A DNA stretch of 64,000 bases from positions 1,148,217 through 1,212,216 of the forward strand of contig ML996690.1 of NCBI GenBank assembly GCA_010356995.1, in the 5' to 3' direction. The translations under genes and the position numbers were made by a program. This document shows positions 44,317-56,424 of this stretch, piece after piece. The DNA comes from Trichodelitschia bisporula (taxonomy: Eukaryota; Ascomycota; Dothideomycetes; Phaeotrichales; Phaeotrichaceae). Positions within the stretch are counted from its first letter, which is position 1. The number at the start of each line of letters is the position of its first letter. The notes under the pieces were generated by a model, which did not search any database, was not told the DNA's origin, and was given only the letters and a program-made list of their open reading frames with translations.

Positions 44317-46042
44317 CTACGCCCGCCCCACACTCGACCTCCTCCTCGCCTCCAACACAACCCTCTGAACCCCCTCCTCCACAATCGGGCCATGATACAC
44401 CTTCCTCGCGCGGACCCAATACCACACCCCACTGAGAATCATAATCCCCCCCGTAACCACAATCGAATAATTCATCGTATCCGGCTTAACCGGCGTCGCC
44501 GGCGGCCACACGCTCCAAAAGATGACGAAAACCATGTACGTGCACGCGTACACGTTGTTCAGCGTCCCGAACCAGCCGGGCAGGCGCCAGGGCCCCCAAA
44601 CAAGCCGCCTGTGCGCAAGGACGTCGAGTACCGCGCCCGCAACGGGCTCAACGCCTTTCTCTTCCCCCTCCACCGCAGTCTTCTCCGTCGTCTCCGGCTC
44701 CAACTCCTCCAGACTCCCATGCGGTGCAATCTCCCCCTTCAAGCGCCGCCAGAGCAAGAACCCACACGGCGCGAGATAACTCCCATAAAACCCCGTGATA
44801 GTCAGCGAAATGACGTCGTTAAACGCCGTGCTGCTCCCGATATAGATCACCGCCAACAACCCCGCAAACCCCGCCACAGTCACCAGCGCCACAACCGGAA
44901 CGCGGGTCCGACGACTCACGCGGCTCAGCACGCCAGAAAACGGCGTGCCATGGTCGCGCGCAAACGCCCACGTCATACGGCTGCTCGTCGTCGTGATGCC
45001 CAGCGCACACGCCCAAGTGACCACGAGCACTACGACCCCAAGCCCGATCGCCGGCCCCGCGGACCCCGTCGCATTGAGGAAGATCTGCAGGAAGGGAAAC
45101 CCGGTCTTGGTGTCTAGGACGCTGTCGACGTCGCCGAGGCTGTACAAAGTCGTGACCATCATCGCGAACCCGATTAGTCCGTTGACGATCATGGCGGCGC
45201 AGATGGCGCGCGGGATGTTCACGGCCGCGTTGGATACCTCCTCCGCCATGTGTACGCTGGCATCCGCGCCCACGAACGTCGCCACATTGCCCAGGAAGCC
45301 GACGCAGAAGCTGAGTCCCTGCGTGGGCCACCCCCCGCCGTTGCGCACCGTGGTCCACACACTCGCCGCGGAGCCCATATCCGCCGTACTCAGCAGCGTC
45401 GCCAGCACAGCCACAAACCCCGCAATATGCACCGCCATAATCCCAATCTCAAACCTTGGCAGCCACCCCGGGATGAAGACATTGATGGCGACGTTAACGA
45501 CCAGCACGGCCCAGGCCAGCAACGTGCTGTGCCAGCGCTGCGGCATGTAGCTCGCGTAGTTGAGCACCAGCAGGCCCTGCAGCATCTGCCCCGCGAACAT
45601 GGACTCGATGGCGACGGTTGCGATCCAGGCGAGGCTGGTCAGCCAGCCGATGACGTAGCTGAACGCTTTTTTGTAGCCGGGGGGCGCGAGCATGGCGACC
45701 CAGTAGTATTGCCCGCAGGCGATGGGGGCCATGGAGGCGAGTTCGGCGATGCAGGCATAGACGGATCTTGGGGGGGGGGTTAGTTAGTGTGTGTGGGTTA
45801 GGTGATTGGGAATTTGGGCGAGGGTGTAGGTACAAGGTAGACAGCCATGCGATCAGAAACCCATAAATCGCGCCGGCGGGCCCGCCGTTTTCGAGGGGCT
45901 CGGAGAAGAGCGCGAGGACGGTTTCCCAGGTTATGAGTTCGCAGATGGCGAAGGCGAAGAGGGACCAGAAGCCGAAGCGCCGTTTTAGAACTTGGGTTTT
46001 GCCTAGGAGGGCGAGGGTGTCGACGTCGGTTTCCAGCGCCAT
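44317..46042 (-). CDS. APC-superfamily amino acid/choline permease
   Basis: Two exons (46042-45834 and 45766-44317) give 552 residues; the 67-bp intron ends in AAG after a G/C run. About twelve hydrophobic segments are visible. The first cytosolic tail (LALLGKTQVLKRRFGFWSLF) and the block AELASMAPIACGQYYWV are typical of the Hnm1/Uga4-like group of fungal permeases. GADASVHMAEEVSNAAVNIP is the usual conserved loop in this group. Members import choline, GABA or other amino acids at the plasma membrane. The substrate is not predictable from these motifs. Confidence 0.93.
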
Positions 46043-46734
46043 TGCGATTCTATTTTTTTTTTCAATCAAGAGCCGGGAAAAGGCGCGCAGTGAGGTGAGG
46101 AAAGGGTGGCTAGAGAAGATGGAAAACTGGCACTCGAGGCCATGCTGCTTTCAAGTACAAATTTGCGCCTCGCGAAAAGTGCGGGGTGGACTGGGCTGCT
46201 ACTACTTGTACTAGTTACTGCACGTTCGACGGGTGGTGACAGAAGCCGTGGGGTGCGGCGTGTTTTGCGGCGTGTTTTTCTTCCCCCGCGCGCCCCCCTC
46301 GTGCTCATCTGATCGGCAAGCGCGGGAAAGCAGGGTCAGAACGGGTTTGTCATGGTTTACAACTGCGTCGCGTGAGTGACCTTGGATCTGGGAAGATGCG
46401 GTCAGCGGTGGGATGGTGGGGGTGAGGGGATCGGCGGTTTGGTGCACAGCTGGGGATTGCCGGGATCTCGGGTAGCTGGTGGTGCCGATGGCCCAGTTCG
46501 GTGCGGATTTCGGGAAGGACAAGATACCAGATACGGAGAAAGCCAATTGCCTTATCACCCGGGATCTATTGCACCGATTCGGGCTAGTTTTTTTCTTCCT
46601 GTGTTTCCGAGGAGTTAGATGCAAGCTACGGGTATCGCGGCGGGAGCTTAGCGAAGCTTAGCAGGCTTAAGCATAATTTTTCCTGATAATCCGAATATAC
46701 GAAAGCACAGTACCCATCATCCAACACAACCCAT
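46043..46734. other. Intergenic region
   Basis: Contains the promoter of the APC permease gene and the 3' end of the dioxygenase gene. No further gene was recognised. Confidence 0.4.
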
Positions 46735-48106
46735 TTACAACGCAGGCGGCGCCGGCGGCGCCATGCCCTGCGGATTCATCCCCTTCGGCCCGCCCTGCCC
46801 CTTCGGTCCCTTCGGCGGCCCGCCCTTGCCAAAGAACCCGCCAAACAGCGCACCCAACGCATCCCCCAATGCGCCAAACGGATTCGGCGCGGCCTTGCAC
46901 CCGTCCGCCCCGCAGGTCGCCGCCGCCATAACACGGCGATTAGCGCTGGCATCAATGCCAAAGTTGGACCAGGCGAAGATGCCGTCCGCAAGCGTGTTGC
47001 CCAACAGCACGTACTCGACGACCGGGTCCGAACCCCCGGCGGATCCCTGCTGGACGAGGAAGTCTTGCGCATTGAGCATGCGCTGGTTTTTGTTTGTGCT
47101 GTAGGGGGGGATGGCGGAGACGGCGTCGAGGAGGGCTTGGTCGAAGTACAGTTGCCCGACGTGGGCGACGCGGCCGCCTGAGATGGTGTTGTTGGGGTTT
47201 ATGGTGACGTTGAGTTGGGTCATGACTTGGGAAGGGGGTTAGCTGGGTGCTCGCAAGGCTGGGTAAAAGGGGGGGGGGAGGATATGTACCATGGACATGG
47301 TTCGTACGCCCCATATAATGCCCCGGCATGACGGTCTGGAACACCACGGCGCCTTGCTTGTCGGACACCTGGATGCCGCGCAGAGCCTTGTTCTGCAGAT
47401 TGCTCGTGTCGGCGGCGTTGCCGTTGCCGAACCCACCGATGCCGCTGTACACGCCGCTGCTGTTGGCGTGCCAAAGGTCGACGGCGATGCCGGGCACGGG
47501 CGTGCAGGATTTCATGTCGATGATTTGCACGTCCAGGTGCAGGGCTACGCCGGGCTCCTTTTCGCGGATGTCGCGCCGGATGAACTCGCCGGCGATGTCT
47601 GGGGGATGTTAGAAGAAAGTGGTAATTGGCTGGTCGGCTGGGGGAACGCACAGTACGGCCCCTCCGTCACCTCGGGTGACAGAATCGTCGTCTTGTTCTG
47701 GCCGAGCAGCGCCCAATCGACGTCAAACCCGCTGCTCAGGCCGAGGCCCGGAATCTTCAAATCAGACTTGTGCGTCTTAGCCAGGGGCCCGGCCGTGACC
47801 TGGCGGGGGCGCAGGTGAGGCGCTACATTCATCAGCCTCGTCCATAGATCGCACATATGAGTAGACCAACGCACCATCCGGATCCAGCCCGCGCTTCTGC
47901 CGCAGGTGCCTTAGCATCTCGCGCCTCCGCTCAACCGTACGCTGCATCTCGCCGCGACTCGCCAGCTTCGACGCGCAGTGCACGAGATCCGATTTCTCCA
48001 GCGTGGCCATGTACGCCGCGCGCTCGCGCATCTCGGCCGTGCCATCGTGGCCGGGATGCGCGGCAGCCAGACCGGCACCCAGAACAAGCAGATTCAGAAG
48101 CACCAT
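46735..48106 (-). CDS. Secreted intradiol ring-cleavage dioxygenase-like protein
   Basis: Four exons (48106-47875, 47822-47652, 47598-47290 and 47225-46735) join to 400 residues; introns are 52, 53 and 64 bp. A signal peptide (MVLLNLLVLGAGLAAA) is followed by HPGHDG, a common start in extracellular members. The catalytic fold shows the iron ligands expected for the family: Tyr in EGPYY, restored by splicing, Tyr in MPGHY, and two His in GRTNHVHV. LHLDVQIIDMKSCTPVPGIA with VDLWHANSSGVYSG is the core strand region. The family opens catechol rings between the two hydroxyls; secreted fungal members may act on lignin- or tannin-derived aromatics. The last 50 residues are Gly/Lys/Pro-rich (GKGGPPKGPKGQGGPKG), an unusual basic tail. 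Confidence 0.93.
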
Positions 48107-49969
48107 TGCGTAGTAGTCCGAAAAAGGAGTGATCGAAAACGAGCGTGAGGTTCAGATCCAGCACCCGCAGCCTCGCGCCCCGCGGCTTTACATATGTCCC
48201 ACGCCATGCGCAGGGGTGCTCACCACGCGCAATAAACCAGTCTTTGCGCTTAGTACCCCGCGTACGCCTCGAGGCACCAACGCGTGCAATACAGGGCCGT
48301 CCTGGTCGGATGATCCGGGGGCGGAAGGCGTTCGGTAGGGCTCAGCATCTACCTCCCCCCCATAAACACACAGCGCAGTCTCCATTCGCACCGCGAAACT
48401 ATGAGCATAACGCCATCGGGCCCGGCCGCATAGGCAAGGCGGCAGGTTGCCCCGGCCTATCGTGAACCCGTCCGTTTACCACAAGGGCTTGCGAAGCGCT
48501 TGCCCGGAGCAGCGATACCTCCACGGAAAGTCGGGAATTCCGAGGGGGGGTAGGTCCCCGCGCGGAGGAGGGGTGGCGGGCGAGGCCGTCGGTGCCGAAC
48601 GCAGCTATGGGAAGCTAGACCAGGCACGCGCCATTGCCACGGATAGAGCGGTGCGGAGAATTAGGCGTTGGTTGCCCTGGCTGGGGGAGGCGAGGCTGTT
48701 GACGAGTTGTGTGGTGCGCGGGACGGCGGGAGAGGGCCAACGTCCAGGGCTTTTTGGGGGGCTTTCGGCATTTCCACAAGGAAGTTGGGTTTGCGATTCT
48801 CCCGTACTCATGATGCGATATGCTTTGGAAGAACGTTGGGGATGTGGTGAGGCGAGGCTCAGGTGATCGCAGGCTGAGGGTTGGGGTTAGGGCTCGCGGT
48901 GCCTGCGTCGGCTAGAGGCTGATCGGCGGCCAGCGCGGTTGGCGGTCGGGTTCGGCGCGGGTGTTCACCTTGGGAGCGGGTAAGAATAAGAGAGCGAAGG
49001 GAGAAAGCGGTTTGTTCAAAGAGAGTGGGGGTCGCCATGCATAGGAAGATCGACATGCCATGGCTCGTGGTGTGAGCCGCAGTCGTTACCCGGCAAGCAG
49101 CTTACCCAGCAGTCAGCCAGAGTCCAGCAGTCTCAACGAAAGAACACGCGCTCTGCTAGTTCTAGCTCCTCTGCTAGTTCTAGCTCCTCTTCTACTCTGA
49201 AACCAGTCTTTCGACGATATTCGCCCGTCACAAGCACATGTCATGGCGTCTGTCAAAGAATCTAACTATCACATTAGCTCAACAAGCAGCGCAGCCTCGT
49301 AGCGAAATGCATGCCGATCGCGCTCCGCCATCCATACTTATTACTCATTTTCTCCCATTCAATTGGCCCCTCAAAATGGCTTGTGCCCGTAGCAAAGCAT
49401 AAAATCTCCGTGCATAGTACCTCGCAGCACACCACCGCGTCCGCAGCAAGATTTTGCCGCTTCCGTTCAGCTGGGCAGCAACGCAGGAAGTATTCCGCTG
49501 CGATAAATAGGGTTCACATCAGATAAGGTTGGGGCCTTTCTGTATACTGCGCTAATGGTTCCCGGAGAGCTGGTAATTTGGCTGCTGTTCGTTGACGGTT
49601 GCCGATGAGGACTCAGTCATTGTCGGCCAGATTATTAGGGTCTTTTGCCCTGCGTCATTCCTCCAGCCTTTGCCATGTGATTGACGTTCGACGTTCAGAG
49701 TCGGGTGCAATTCCAGCCTCAGGAACTACTTTCTGAGGCCTAGGAACAATCCGATCGTTTCGTCGAAGCCTAGCAGACGAACTTGCTCTACTCGTCAAAC
49801 GTGCATGGACACCATCTTATCGCGGAGAAGACTCCTAGGTCTTTCAAGCACTAAACGTCCAAGACGCCATTGCTGTCAAGATTAGCCGCGTACGCTCTCT
49901 CAGCACGTTCTGATCATGCGACGAACCTTAAGAGCTAGCCGTCCCCCGACCTTGTACCTAATGGAAGCA
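48107..49969. other. Large intergenic region
   Basis: About 1.9 kb with no supportable gene. The left end is the promoter side of the dioxygenase gene. Nothing else was recognised apart from a short TCTGCTAGTTCTAGCTCC tandem near 49150-49190. Confidence 0.4.
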
Positions 49970-50090
49970 AAGATTGACGCGTGCGCAGGCTCCGGTATAT
50001 AGTGAATATTGAGAAAAAGACGAGGAAAGGAAGAGAGTCGAGAGGCTCACCAGAAATGGATTCACGATGTCCGCAGATGCTCCTTCAACC
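49970..50090. repeat. Dispersed repeat, copy D
   Basis: The most diverged member. It shares ATGGAAGCAAAG, a GCGTGCGCA word, GAATATTGAGAAAAAGACGA, GGAAAGGAAGAGAGTCGAGA and ATGCTCCTTC with the other copies. Confidence 0.45.
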
Positions 50091-50725
50091 ATTCGCACGT
50101 CATCGGGACCTGTCTCAGTCGTACGCACATTACGACATACTCGTAGTGCGACTTCCCTTGGGAAGCACCTTCCCCCAAGAGTGGTACGCACCAGACCACA
50201 CCGGGTACATGTAAAACTCATCAATTCTCTATCCAGCATGCCCACACCGCCGAAAGCAGAGACTTCATTGAAAGCACACCGCACAAAAAAACATACTCCC
50301 CCCAATGCCACCACCGCAACACCGCCGATACAGTAGAGTAAGCCCCAATACACCATCTCACCCCCTCCTTCCCAGCATCCCCGTCCAAAAAAAATGCTCT
50401 ACAGAGCCCTATACACAACTCAATCATAGTACCAGGCAATGCACTCTCAGTACCTGAAGCCAAAAACCAACAATACCAAGGACAATCCCCACCCACCGCG
50501 CGCCAGCACCTAAAAGCAACATAGCAAAAGGACGAGAAAAAAGGCCACATGCCATATGTAAACTATGCAGCGCACGAAACATGTCATGTTGGCGATCAGT
50601 GATACACTCCCACCAGCCCAGCCCAGTTCCCAGCTGCAGATTCCCAGTACGAAGTCTAGAGCCTCAGCTTGGCTTCCACCGTCCAGCTCCTCAATCAGGC
50701 TCCGCTAGAAAGCGATAAAGGCAGT
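50091..50725. other. Intergenic; 3' flank of the Gid7 gene
   Basis: No gene was recognised. It probably includes the 3' UTR of the minus-strand Gid7 gene. Confidence 0.4.
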
Positions 50726-52766
50726 CTACCGATCCCATGAATCGTCGTAATGGCTTGTCTTTGTCTCGGGCGTGGTAGACCAACTACGAAAATCAGACAC
50801 GGCTCTTTCAACAGTAACGAAAAAAAGGGAAACTTACATCCGCACCCGCCCGTCATCGCCGGCTGACGCAAATATACGCGGATTTTGGGGATGCCACGAT
50901 ACAGCATTGACGCAGCCCGAATCCACGGCCGTAAGTTCCTCAACGGGATGGCCCGTCGTGCGCCAGACGTAGATCTTCTTGTCTATTGCAGCCAAGATTA
51001 GCAACGCTCCATCTGGCACCACATCTGACAAGGGAAAAAGTGGACTTACCCTCACTCCCACTGACCACGAAGCCCTCATTCGCACCCCCAAACCCACTCC
51101 GAATCATGTAGTGCGTCTGCTTATGACCCTCAAAGGTCCGAACACACTCTCCAGTATCAATAACCAGGAGGCGAATGCGATTCGGGTTCATCCCAACAAG
51201 CATGTGCTTCGAATCGCTGGAAATCCGCACACTCGTCATCCTGAAATCGTCGAACTTGTACTCGCCGATCCTCTCCCGCGTAGGGAAATCATACACCAGA
51301 ATCCCCTTCTCGAGCAGCACGACGAGTCGCTGACCGTCAGGCGATAGACTAAGGTCAAAGACCCGAATCCGCTCTTTCCACTCAAATACGATCTCTTCAC
51401 TTCCATCGTCATTAATGGTCCACACACTGAGCGCCTTCGCCGAGTCCGTGGTGCCGATCACAAAGGTCTCGCCGTCGGGGGCCCATGCGGTAGCAGTGAC
51501 CGGCTGCTTGAACTCGGTGAGGTGGTGCAGGATCTCGCCGGTCTATGTATGTCAGAATCTGGAAATAAATAGGAATACGAAAACGTACATTGGCATCCCA
51601 GATCCGAGCATCGCATTCCGGCTCCTTTGTGCTTGTTAGTAGCTTCGAATCGTCCGGACTCCACGAAAGATAGCACACGCCCGCCTCGTGCCCATCTAGG
51701 CGGTGCAGAATTTCCCAGGTCTGAGTATCATAGATGAGAACCAGATGGTCCGCACTTGCGGTTGCGAGCTTAGAGCCGTCGTTCGAAAACGACAGAAACC
51801 ACACTTCGTCCGAATGATCCGCTAACTGCCGCACCGGGACTGTGGGGAAGCCGTCACGGGTGCAAGAATGGTCCGTGTACAGGGACGGTGATTCAACCGT
51901 ATTGTGGAAAAGGCAGTTCTGCATCCAGTGCGACTTGACTTCGCTGAGAAGGACGGCGAGCCGGTGCTCAGGGATCATGACACTGGGGGAGATGGATCCT
52001 GGAAAGTTAGAGAAGGCTCTTAGGGGACAAGGGAAGGGCAAACGTACTGGAGAGTTCGGAGAGCAGATGACGTCGTGACTGTCCAGCTGCTCCATCCCAG
52101 TTCGCTTGGGTTTTGAGGTCCTCGACGGATTGACACATCATAAGACTGTGCGAGTTAGAATGCGAAAGAAGAATGCGAAAGAACTGACCTCGAGAGTGCA
52201 TGTAACCGTGAAATGTCGCGATTCAACGGTGTCAGCTCTTGGCGAAGCACCATGAGTGCGGCTCCAAGATCTCGAAGCTCCAGGTACTCGAGGTACTTTT
52301 GCTGCCGCATCCAGAAGAGCATCTCTTCACGATTCGCTCCGTCCGCCAGTTTCAAACCACCACCATAGCCCCGATAATCCCATTCTCTGTACCCGGATGC
52401 CGCACGCTTCCCACTGCCTCCATCAAAACCAACTCCGCTGCCATCGAACCCCGTGCCGAAGAGCAACGCCTCCGCCTCTGGCCAATCTCCGTGGAGAACG
52501 GCATTCCTAAACGCCGCCACCGTTGGCCCCTCCAGCTCGTACCCGCTCTCGTGCCCCAGCGTCTGTGCCGCGTGGTCATATCCCAAGTCATTCAGGCTCT
52601 GAATGAGGATCCGCGTCACTTCCTCCCTGTCATGTCCGAACCATGTCTGTGACCGCAAGGCCGCCACCCCATTGCCGTTGGCCGACTTGTGCACGCCGTT
52701 TCGGCCGTTGGTCGCGCGGCGATCAACACCGTTGCCGACCTCGGAGTGGTCGCCCATCAGAATCAT
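50726..52766 (-). CDS. GID7: Gid7/WDR26-type subunit of the GID (CTLH) E3 ubiquitin ligase
   Basis: Six exons (52766-52189, 52145-52048, 51998-51589, 51542-51050, 50982-50838 and 50783-50726) join in frame to 593 residues. A LisH/CTLH region (EEVTRILIQSLNDLGYDHAA, then GPTVAAFRNAVLHGDWPEAE) lies near residues 45-110. The linker SISPSVMIPEHRLAVLL is typical of Gid7/WDR26. Six to seven WD40 repeats follow, including ATASADHLVLIYD, DARIWDANTGEILHHL and VSGSEDKKIYVWRTTG, each restored by splicing. The last, GDDGRVRIWSTTPE, is completed by the final exon. Yeast Gid7 helps assemble the GID ligase that degrades gluconeogenic enzymes. The frame is open for a further 62 codons upstream of the chosen ATG. 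Confidence 0.93.
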
Positions 52767-54303
52767 GTCGGGAGGGGAGGGCGAGTGCGTGGGCGATTGC
52801 GAGCGGCGGCGCTTGGGGTGGCCTGTGACGGCGGCTGGCGGCGAGGGCGACCGCCGGCGTTTGAGCGTTGGAGAAGAGGGTGCGAAGGCGGGGGTTTCGG
52901 GAAGCGCGGCGGTGGAGGCGGTTGGGTTGAGTGGTGGTGCCAGGACGGCGTTTTACTGCTGTGTGTGTTGCTTTGAGGGGGCGGGCCCGGGCTCAAAGCT
53001 ACAGCATGAGCGGGTGCTCTGTGGTTCAGGTGGAGAGGAAGAGTCGTGAGGTTGGTGAGCTGCGGGGGGTCTCGGAGATGGCGGAATGCTAGAGGTTGAA
53101 GCCGGACGTAGCTGAGCGCAGTTGATATGTTGCAAAGCTGGAGAAGATCGATATGAGGGTGGTGAGAGTGAAAACTTGGTGGTATGGAGAGTCTGTGAAA
53201 GAAGATGAAGGTAAGAGGGTTGTTGGTGTTTCGTGGAGTGAGGTCGTCACGACTCACGGGGAGCGAGAGCTTGTCACTTCGTCCCAGTCTGGGCGCTGGC
53301 TGCTGGCGGCACTGCTGGCGCGCAGGGAGAGCCTATCAGAGACCCTGTGAGGAAGCGTGGGTAACGGCGATCTGCGGGCACGCAGAGAGGGGACCAGGGT
53401 GGGGAGGTGATGCAGATGAAGAGAGGCCAGAGTTACGGACAAAGTAGTTCCTATTGCGAAATAACAGAGTGAGGTAACAGAGTTCATGCGGCAAATGCTT
53501 GAGTTGCAAGGGGGGAGAGGAGACACAAAAGAGGCGGAGGATTGCTAGGCGAGGAGAGGTCTTGCTGATGAGGGAGGGGGTGGGGAAGGTGGAGGGGGAG
53601 ATGTTAGAGTTGCAGCAGGTGGCATGAAGGGGACAGGTGCATCTGACGCTTCTCAGCAATGCAAGCAGCAAGCCAGCAGGCGGGAAACTGCGCTATTCAC
53701 CCCGGCCTTGTAGTCAAGTGGCTTCTGGCTTTATCTCTCCCCAAGTACCTCCGTATATCCCACTCCTTCTTATCCACTCTTAGCCGCAAGACTCTCGCCA
53801 TACCAAACACTTTCCCGTCCTTATGACCGCCGAGTGACGCGCCATTCGCTGTCTCTCAGCACAACGGGTAACCTGCCACTCAATCACGGTTGCGCCACGC
53901 CATCTACGTGTCAATCACGAAATCAAACGCTGCGGGAATTGTTTTCTTTTGCTTAACACTCGTATGTATCCGTCAAAGAACCGAGACTCCTGTTGCATCA
54001 ACAGTTGCCATCGCGGTACTCAACCCCGACGCGTACCGCAAGGCACATGCTAACGACAACAAGAGTCCATGACAATGTGGATTAGGACAACACCCCGGAC
54101 AAACTTTTGTACAGTGGAAGAAACGAAGACGGATTGTCCCGTTCACTATCGCTCTCGTTCAAAGCATCTGCCATATTGCCGATGCCTAGGTAAGGTATCT
54201 CCTGAACCAGAAGACCGCCTATTCTTCTTCATCATCACCATTAGTATAGGATCCCGCAAAATTGCACGCATTAAAACACAACGCCGACCCAGGGGTATTT
54301 CCA
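52767..54303. other. Spacer between Gid7 and NAP genes
   Basis: The left part (to about 52952) keeps the Gid7 frame open and may be coding or 5' leader. The region to about 53650 is pyrimidine-rich on the minus strand, which suits a promoter and leader. The right end should hold the 3' UTR of the NAP gene. No separate gene was recognised. Confidence 0.45.
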
Positions 54304-55390
54304 CTAAGTACGGCGCTTCGGAGGGGGAGAGTCGCCATCGTCGTTCTTGCGCTTCGAGCTACGACCCGTGACGAGGGCACGGATGTCGACCTCCTCGTCG
54401 CTCTCGTCTTCGTCCTCTTCGAATTCGATCTCGGACATTTGCTCGTCGTCTCGTTCTTGAGCTGCGGCTTACAGGGTTACCGACGAAAAGCTTCATCACC
54501 CACAAAGACTTACTGAAATACTTGATCGCGTTCGGCCAGACATCATCGGCCAGCACCAGGGCTAGATCCTCGCCGTGCGGGCAGATCTCAATTTCGGCCT
54601 CAGCCTCGAAGTCCTCGTTCCACTCTGGCTCCTCGACCTTGTCGCCGCGCGCGCGGGCGGCCCGACGCTCCTGCTCCGCTTGGTTGCCCTTCTCCGCTTC
54701 ATCGGCACTGACGTACACCCGCTCAGACACGAATCCGAAGAGCGCGAAAAAGCCGACAGAGGTAGGATCCATCTTCTCGACCATCTCCAGCAGCGCCTTG
54801 TGCGCAGGCAGCTCCAGGCGCTGCTGGACAGTCGCCGTTAAGTTGGCCTTGCGCTCATCCCACGCACGCACCGCGGCATCCGTCAGGCCTTGAGTAAGAT
54901 CCTGGCCCTCTTTCCAGTTGATCTTGACGGGCTCGGATACAAGGCCAACCCAGCCGTCAGGTGAGCGACGGTAATGGAACTTCTTCTCCAGGACCGTGTC
55001 GCTAAACCACTCGTTCTCGGAGAAGGTGAGCTTCAGGGCAATGGAGCGTGGCGTCGCAGCGCATTCGAACCGCTCGATGCTGACACCCTTGAGGCACTCG
55101 GCAAAGAGCTCGCTGTCCGACGGCGTGATGTATTGGTCGAGTTCCGGAGGGGACTGCTCGAAGACGAGGGCCCAAAAGTTCGGGATCTTGTCGGTGAAGT
55201 CCTTGCGCTTCGCGTAGAGCGGCTTGGTCATTTCATACTGTTTTCGCACTGGGCAGTCAGCAGAGCCAGATAAAATTTGATAGAAGGGCATACTGATCTC
55301 GGTCTCGACATCGTCGAACTCATGCTCAAGCACGATAAGCTGCTCGTATGTGACGGGCGACGCCTCGATGGCGCCATTTGACGAAGACAT
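54304..55390 (-). CDS. NAP/SET-family histone chaperone (Vps75-like)
   Basis: Three exons (55390-55294, 55248-54514 and 54461-54304) give 329 residues. The first intron is a multiple of three long, so an unspliced reading stays open and could be mistaken for coding sequence. An N-terminal coiled helix (YEQLIVLEHEFDDVETEIMR with KQYEM) precedes the NAP earmuff domain (KIPNFWALVFEQSPPE, KLTFSENEWFSDTVLEKKFH, SVGFFALFGFV). The last exon adds a strongly acidic tail (EFEEDEDESDEEVD) and a basic end (KRKNDDGDSPPPKRR) likely to be a nuclear signal. The size and single-domain layout are closer to SET/Vps75 than to Nap1. Vps75 is the partner of Rtt109 in yeast, and an RTT109 gene lies 6.6 kb away in this window. 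Confidence 0.9.
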
Positions 55391-56424
55391 TATGGACCTT
55401 CGGGTTGCAGATTGTGAAGGAAAATGAAGGTGCGGAAGAAATGCTTGTCGGTATTTTAAGCGCACCGGCGAGTGTTGGTGAACGGAAGTTTAGTTCTCCC
55501 AACCGTATAAGTGAAATGGTTGGGGCGCAACAAAAAACGATGTCGGTCCCCATTATCGATAAGCTTAGCGCGTGCCATCGAGGTTGTGGCTTGCTCAAAG
55601 CTGTGGCTTGACGATTGGGCGGGTGAGTGTGGGGACTTCCGCAATAATGGTGAATGGGGAAGCTTATCAATCGCTCTGCATGTTTTGGACGGATGGTGAA
55701 GAGGAAGACGATGCTGTTGTCTTTGTCGTAGCTGGCGGAATTTTGCAAGTCATCAGCTTCTCGCCATCCCCTTCTGCGCGTACCATGATGTATACCAGGT
55801 GTCTGCTGGAGTACATATATCATAAGTAAGTAGTAGGCTGAGTGTGAAGATCAGTGTCATCATAATTTGCCTCATTGTCGCCTGAGGCATGACTTTGCGC
55901 CTTGCGTTTGCGTTTGCGTTCTCGACTTCGGACGTTGACCGTGCAGCAGACAAACACCTCAAAAGCTTCGATTATCATCTTCAATCACGGATGTTTTACT
56001 CTACTACAACCCATCAATGATATGAACTCGCGGGTGTAGATATAGAAAGACATATCCCGCCCGAACCATGACCGCAAACCTGCACGTGAGCGCGGGGCTA
56101 GGACGAGCCGCTCCAAGGCTTGTGTTGTCAGCCGCAGACCCACCCACCCGTGCCCCCGAGCAGCCCCCCGTATTTTGACTTCCCGCCTGAGATAACCTGG
56201 GACCTTGAACCTTCCCGCAACAACCGCACTAAAGCAGACTCGGCCTCCAGGCAAACCTTGGGAATTCTTTTTGATCGTTTGTAGCACAATCTCGAAAGCG
56301 TAAATCCACTGTCGTCTGCCTAGCAGCTCCGAATACCCCCCTCCGCCACCGGCTCCTCCGCCACTTCCCCCACACAACCAACTACCCCGCCTCGCCACCC
56401 TCTTCTCCGCAACAAACAGTCACC
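55391..56424. promoter_or_regulatory. Divergent promoter region of the NAP and calcineurin genes
   Basis: About 1 kb between two divergent starts. The last 90 bp before the calcineurin ATG are C-rich and pyrimidine-biased, and end in CACCATGG. No other gene was recognised. Confidence 0.5.

Noticed and set aside
51025-51049. Shorter Gid7 intron using an upstream in-frame acceptor
   Set aside because: It would be only 25 nt, below workable intron size; the 67-nt intron gives the expected SGSEDKKIYVW WD40 strand.
52763-53257. Minus-strand 164-codon His/Pro-rich open frame upstream of Gid7
   Set aside because: It overlaps the better KRRRSP-containing frame and looks like a pyrimidine-rich leader.
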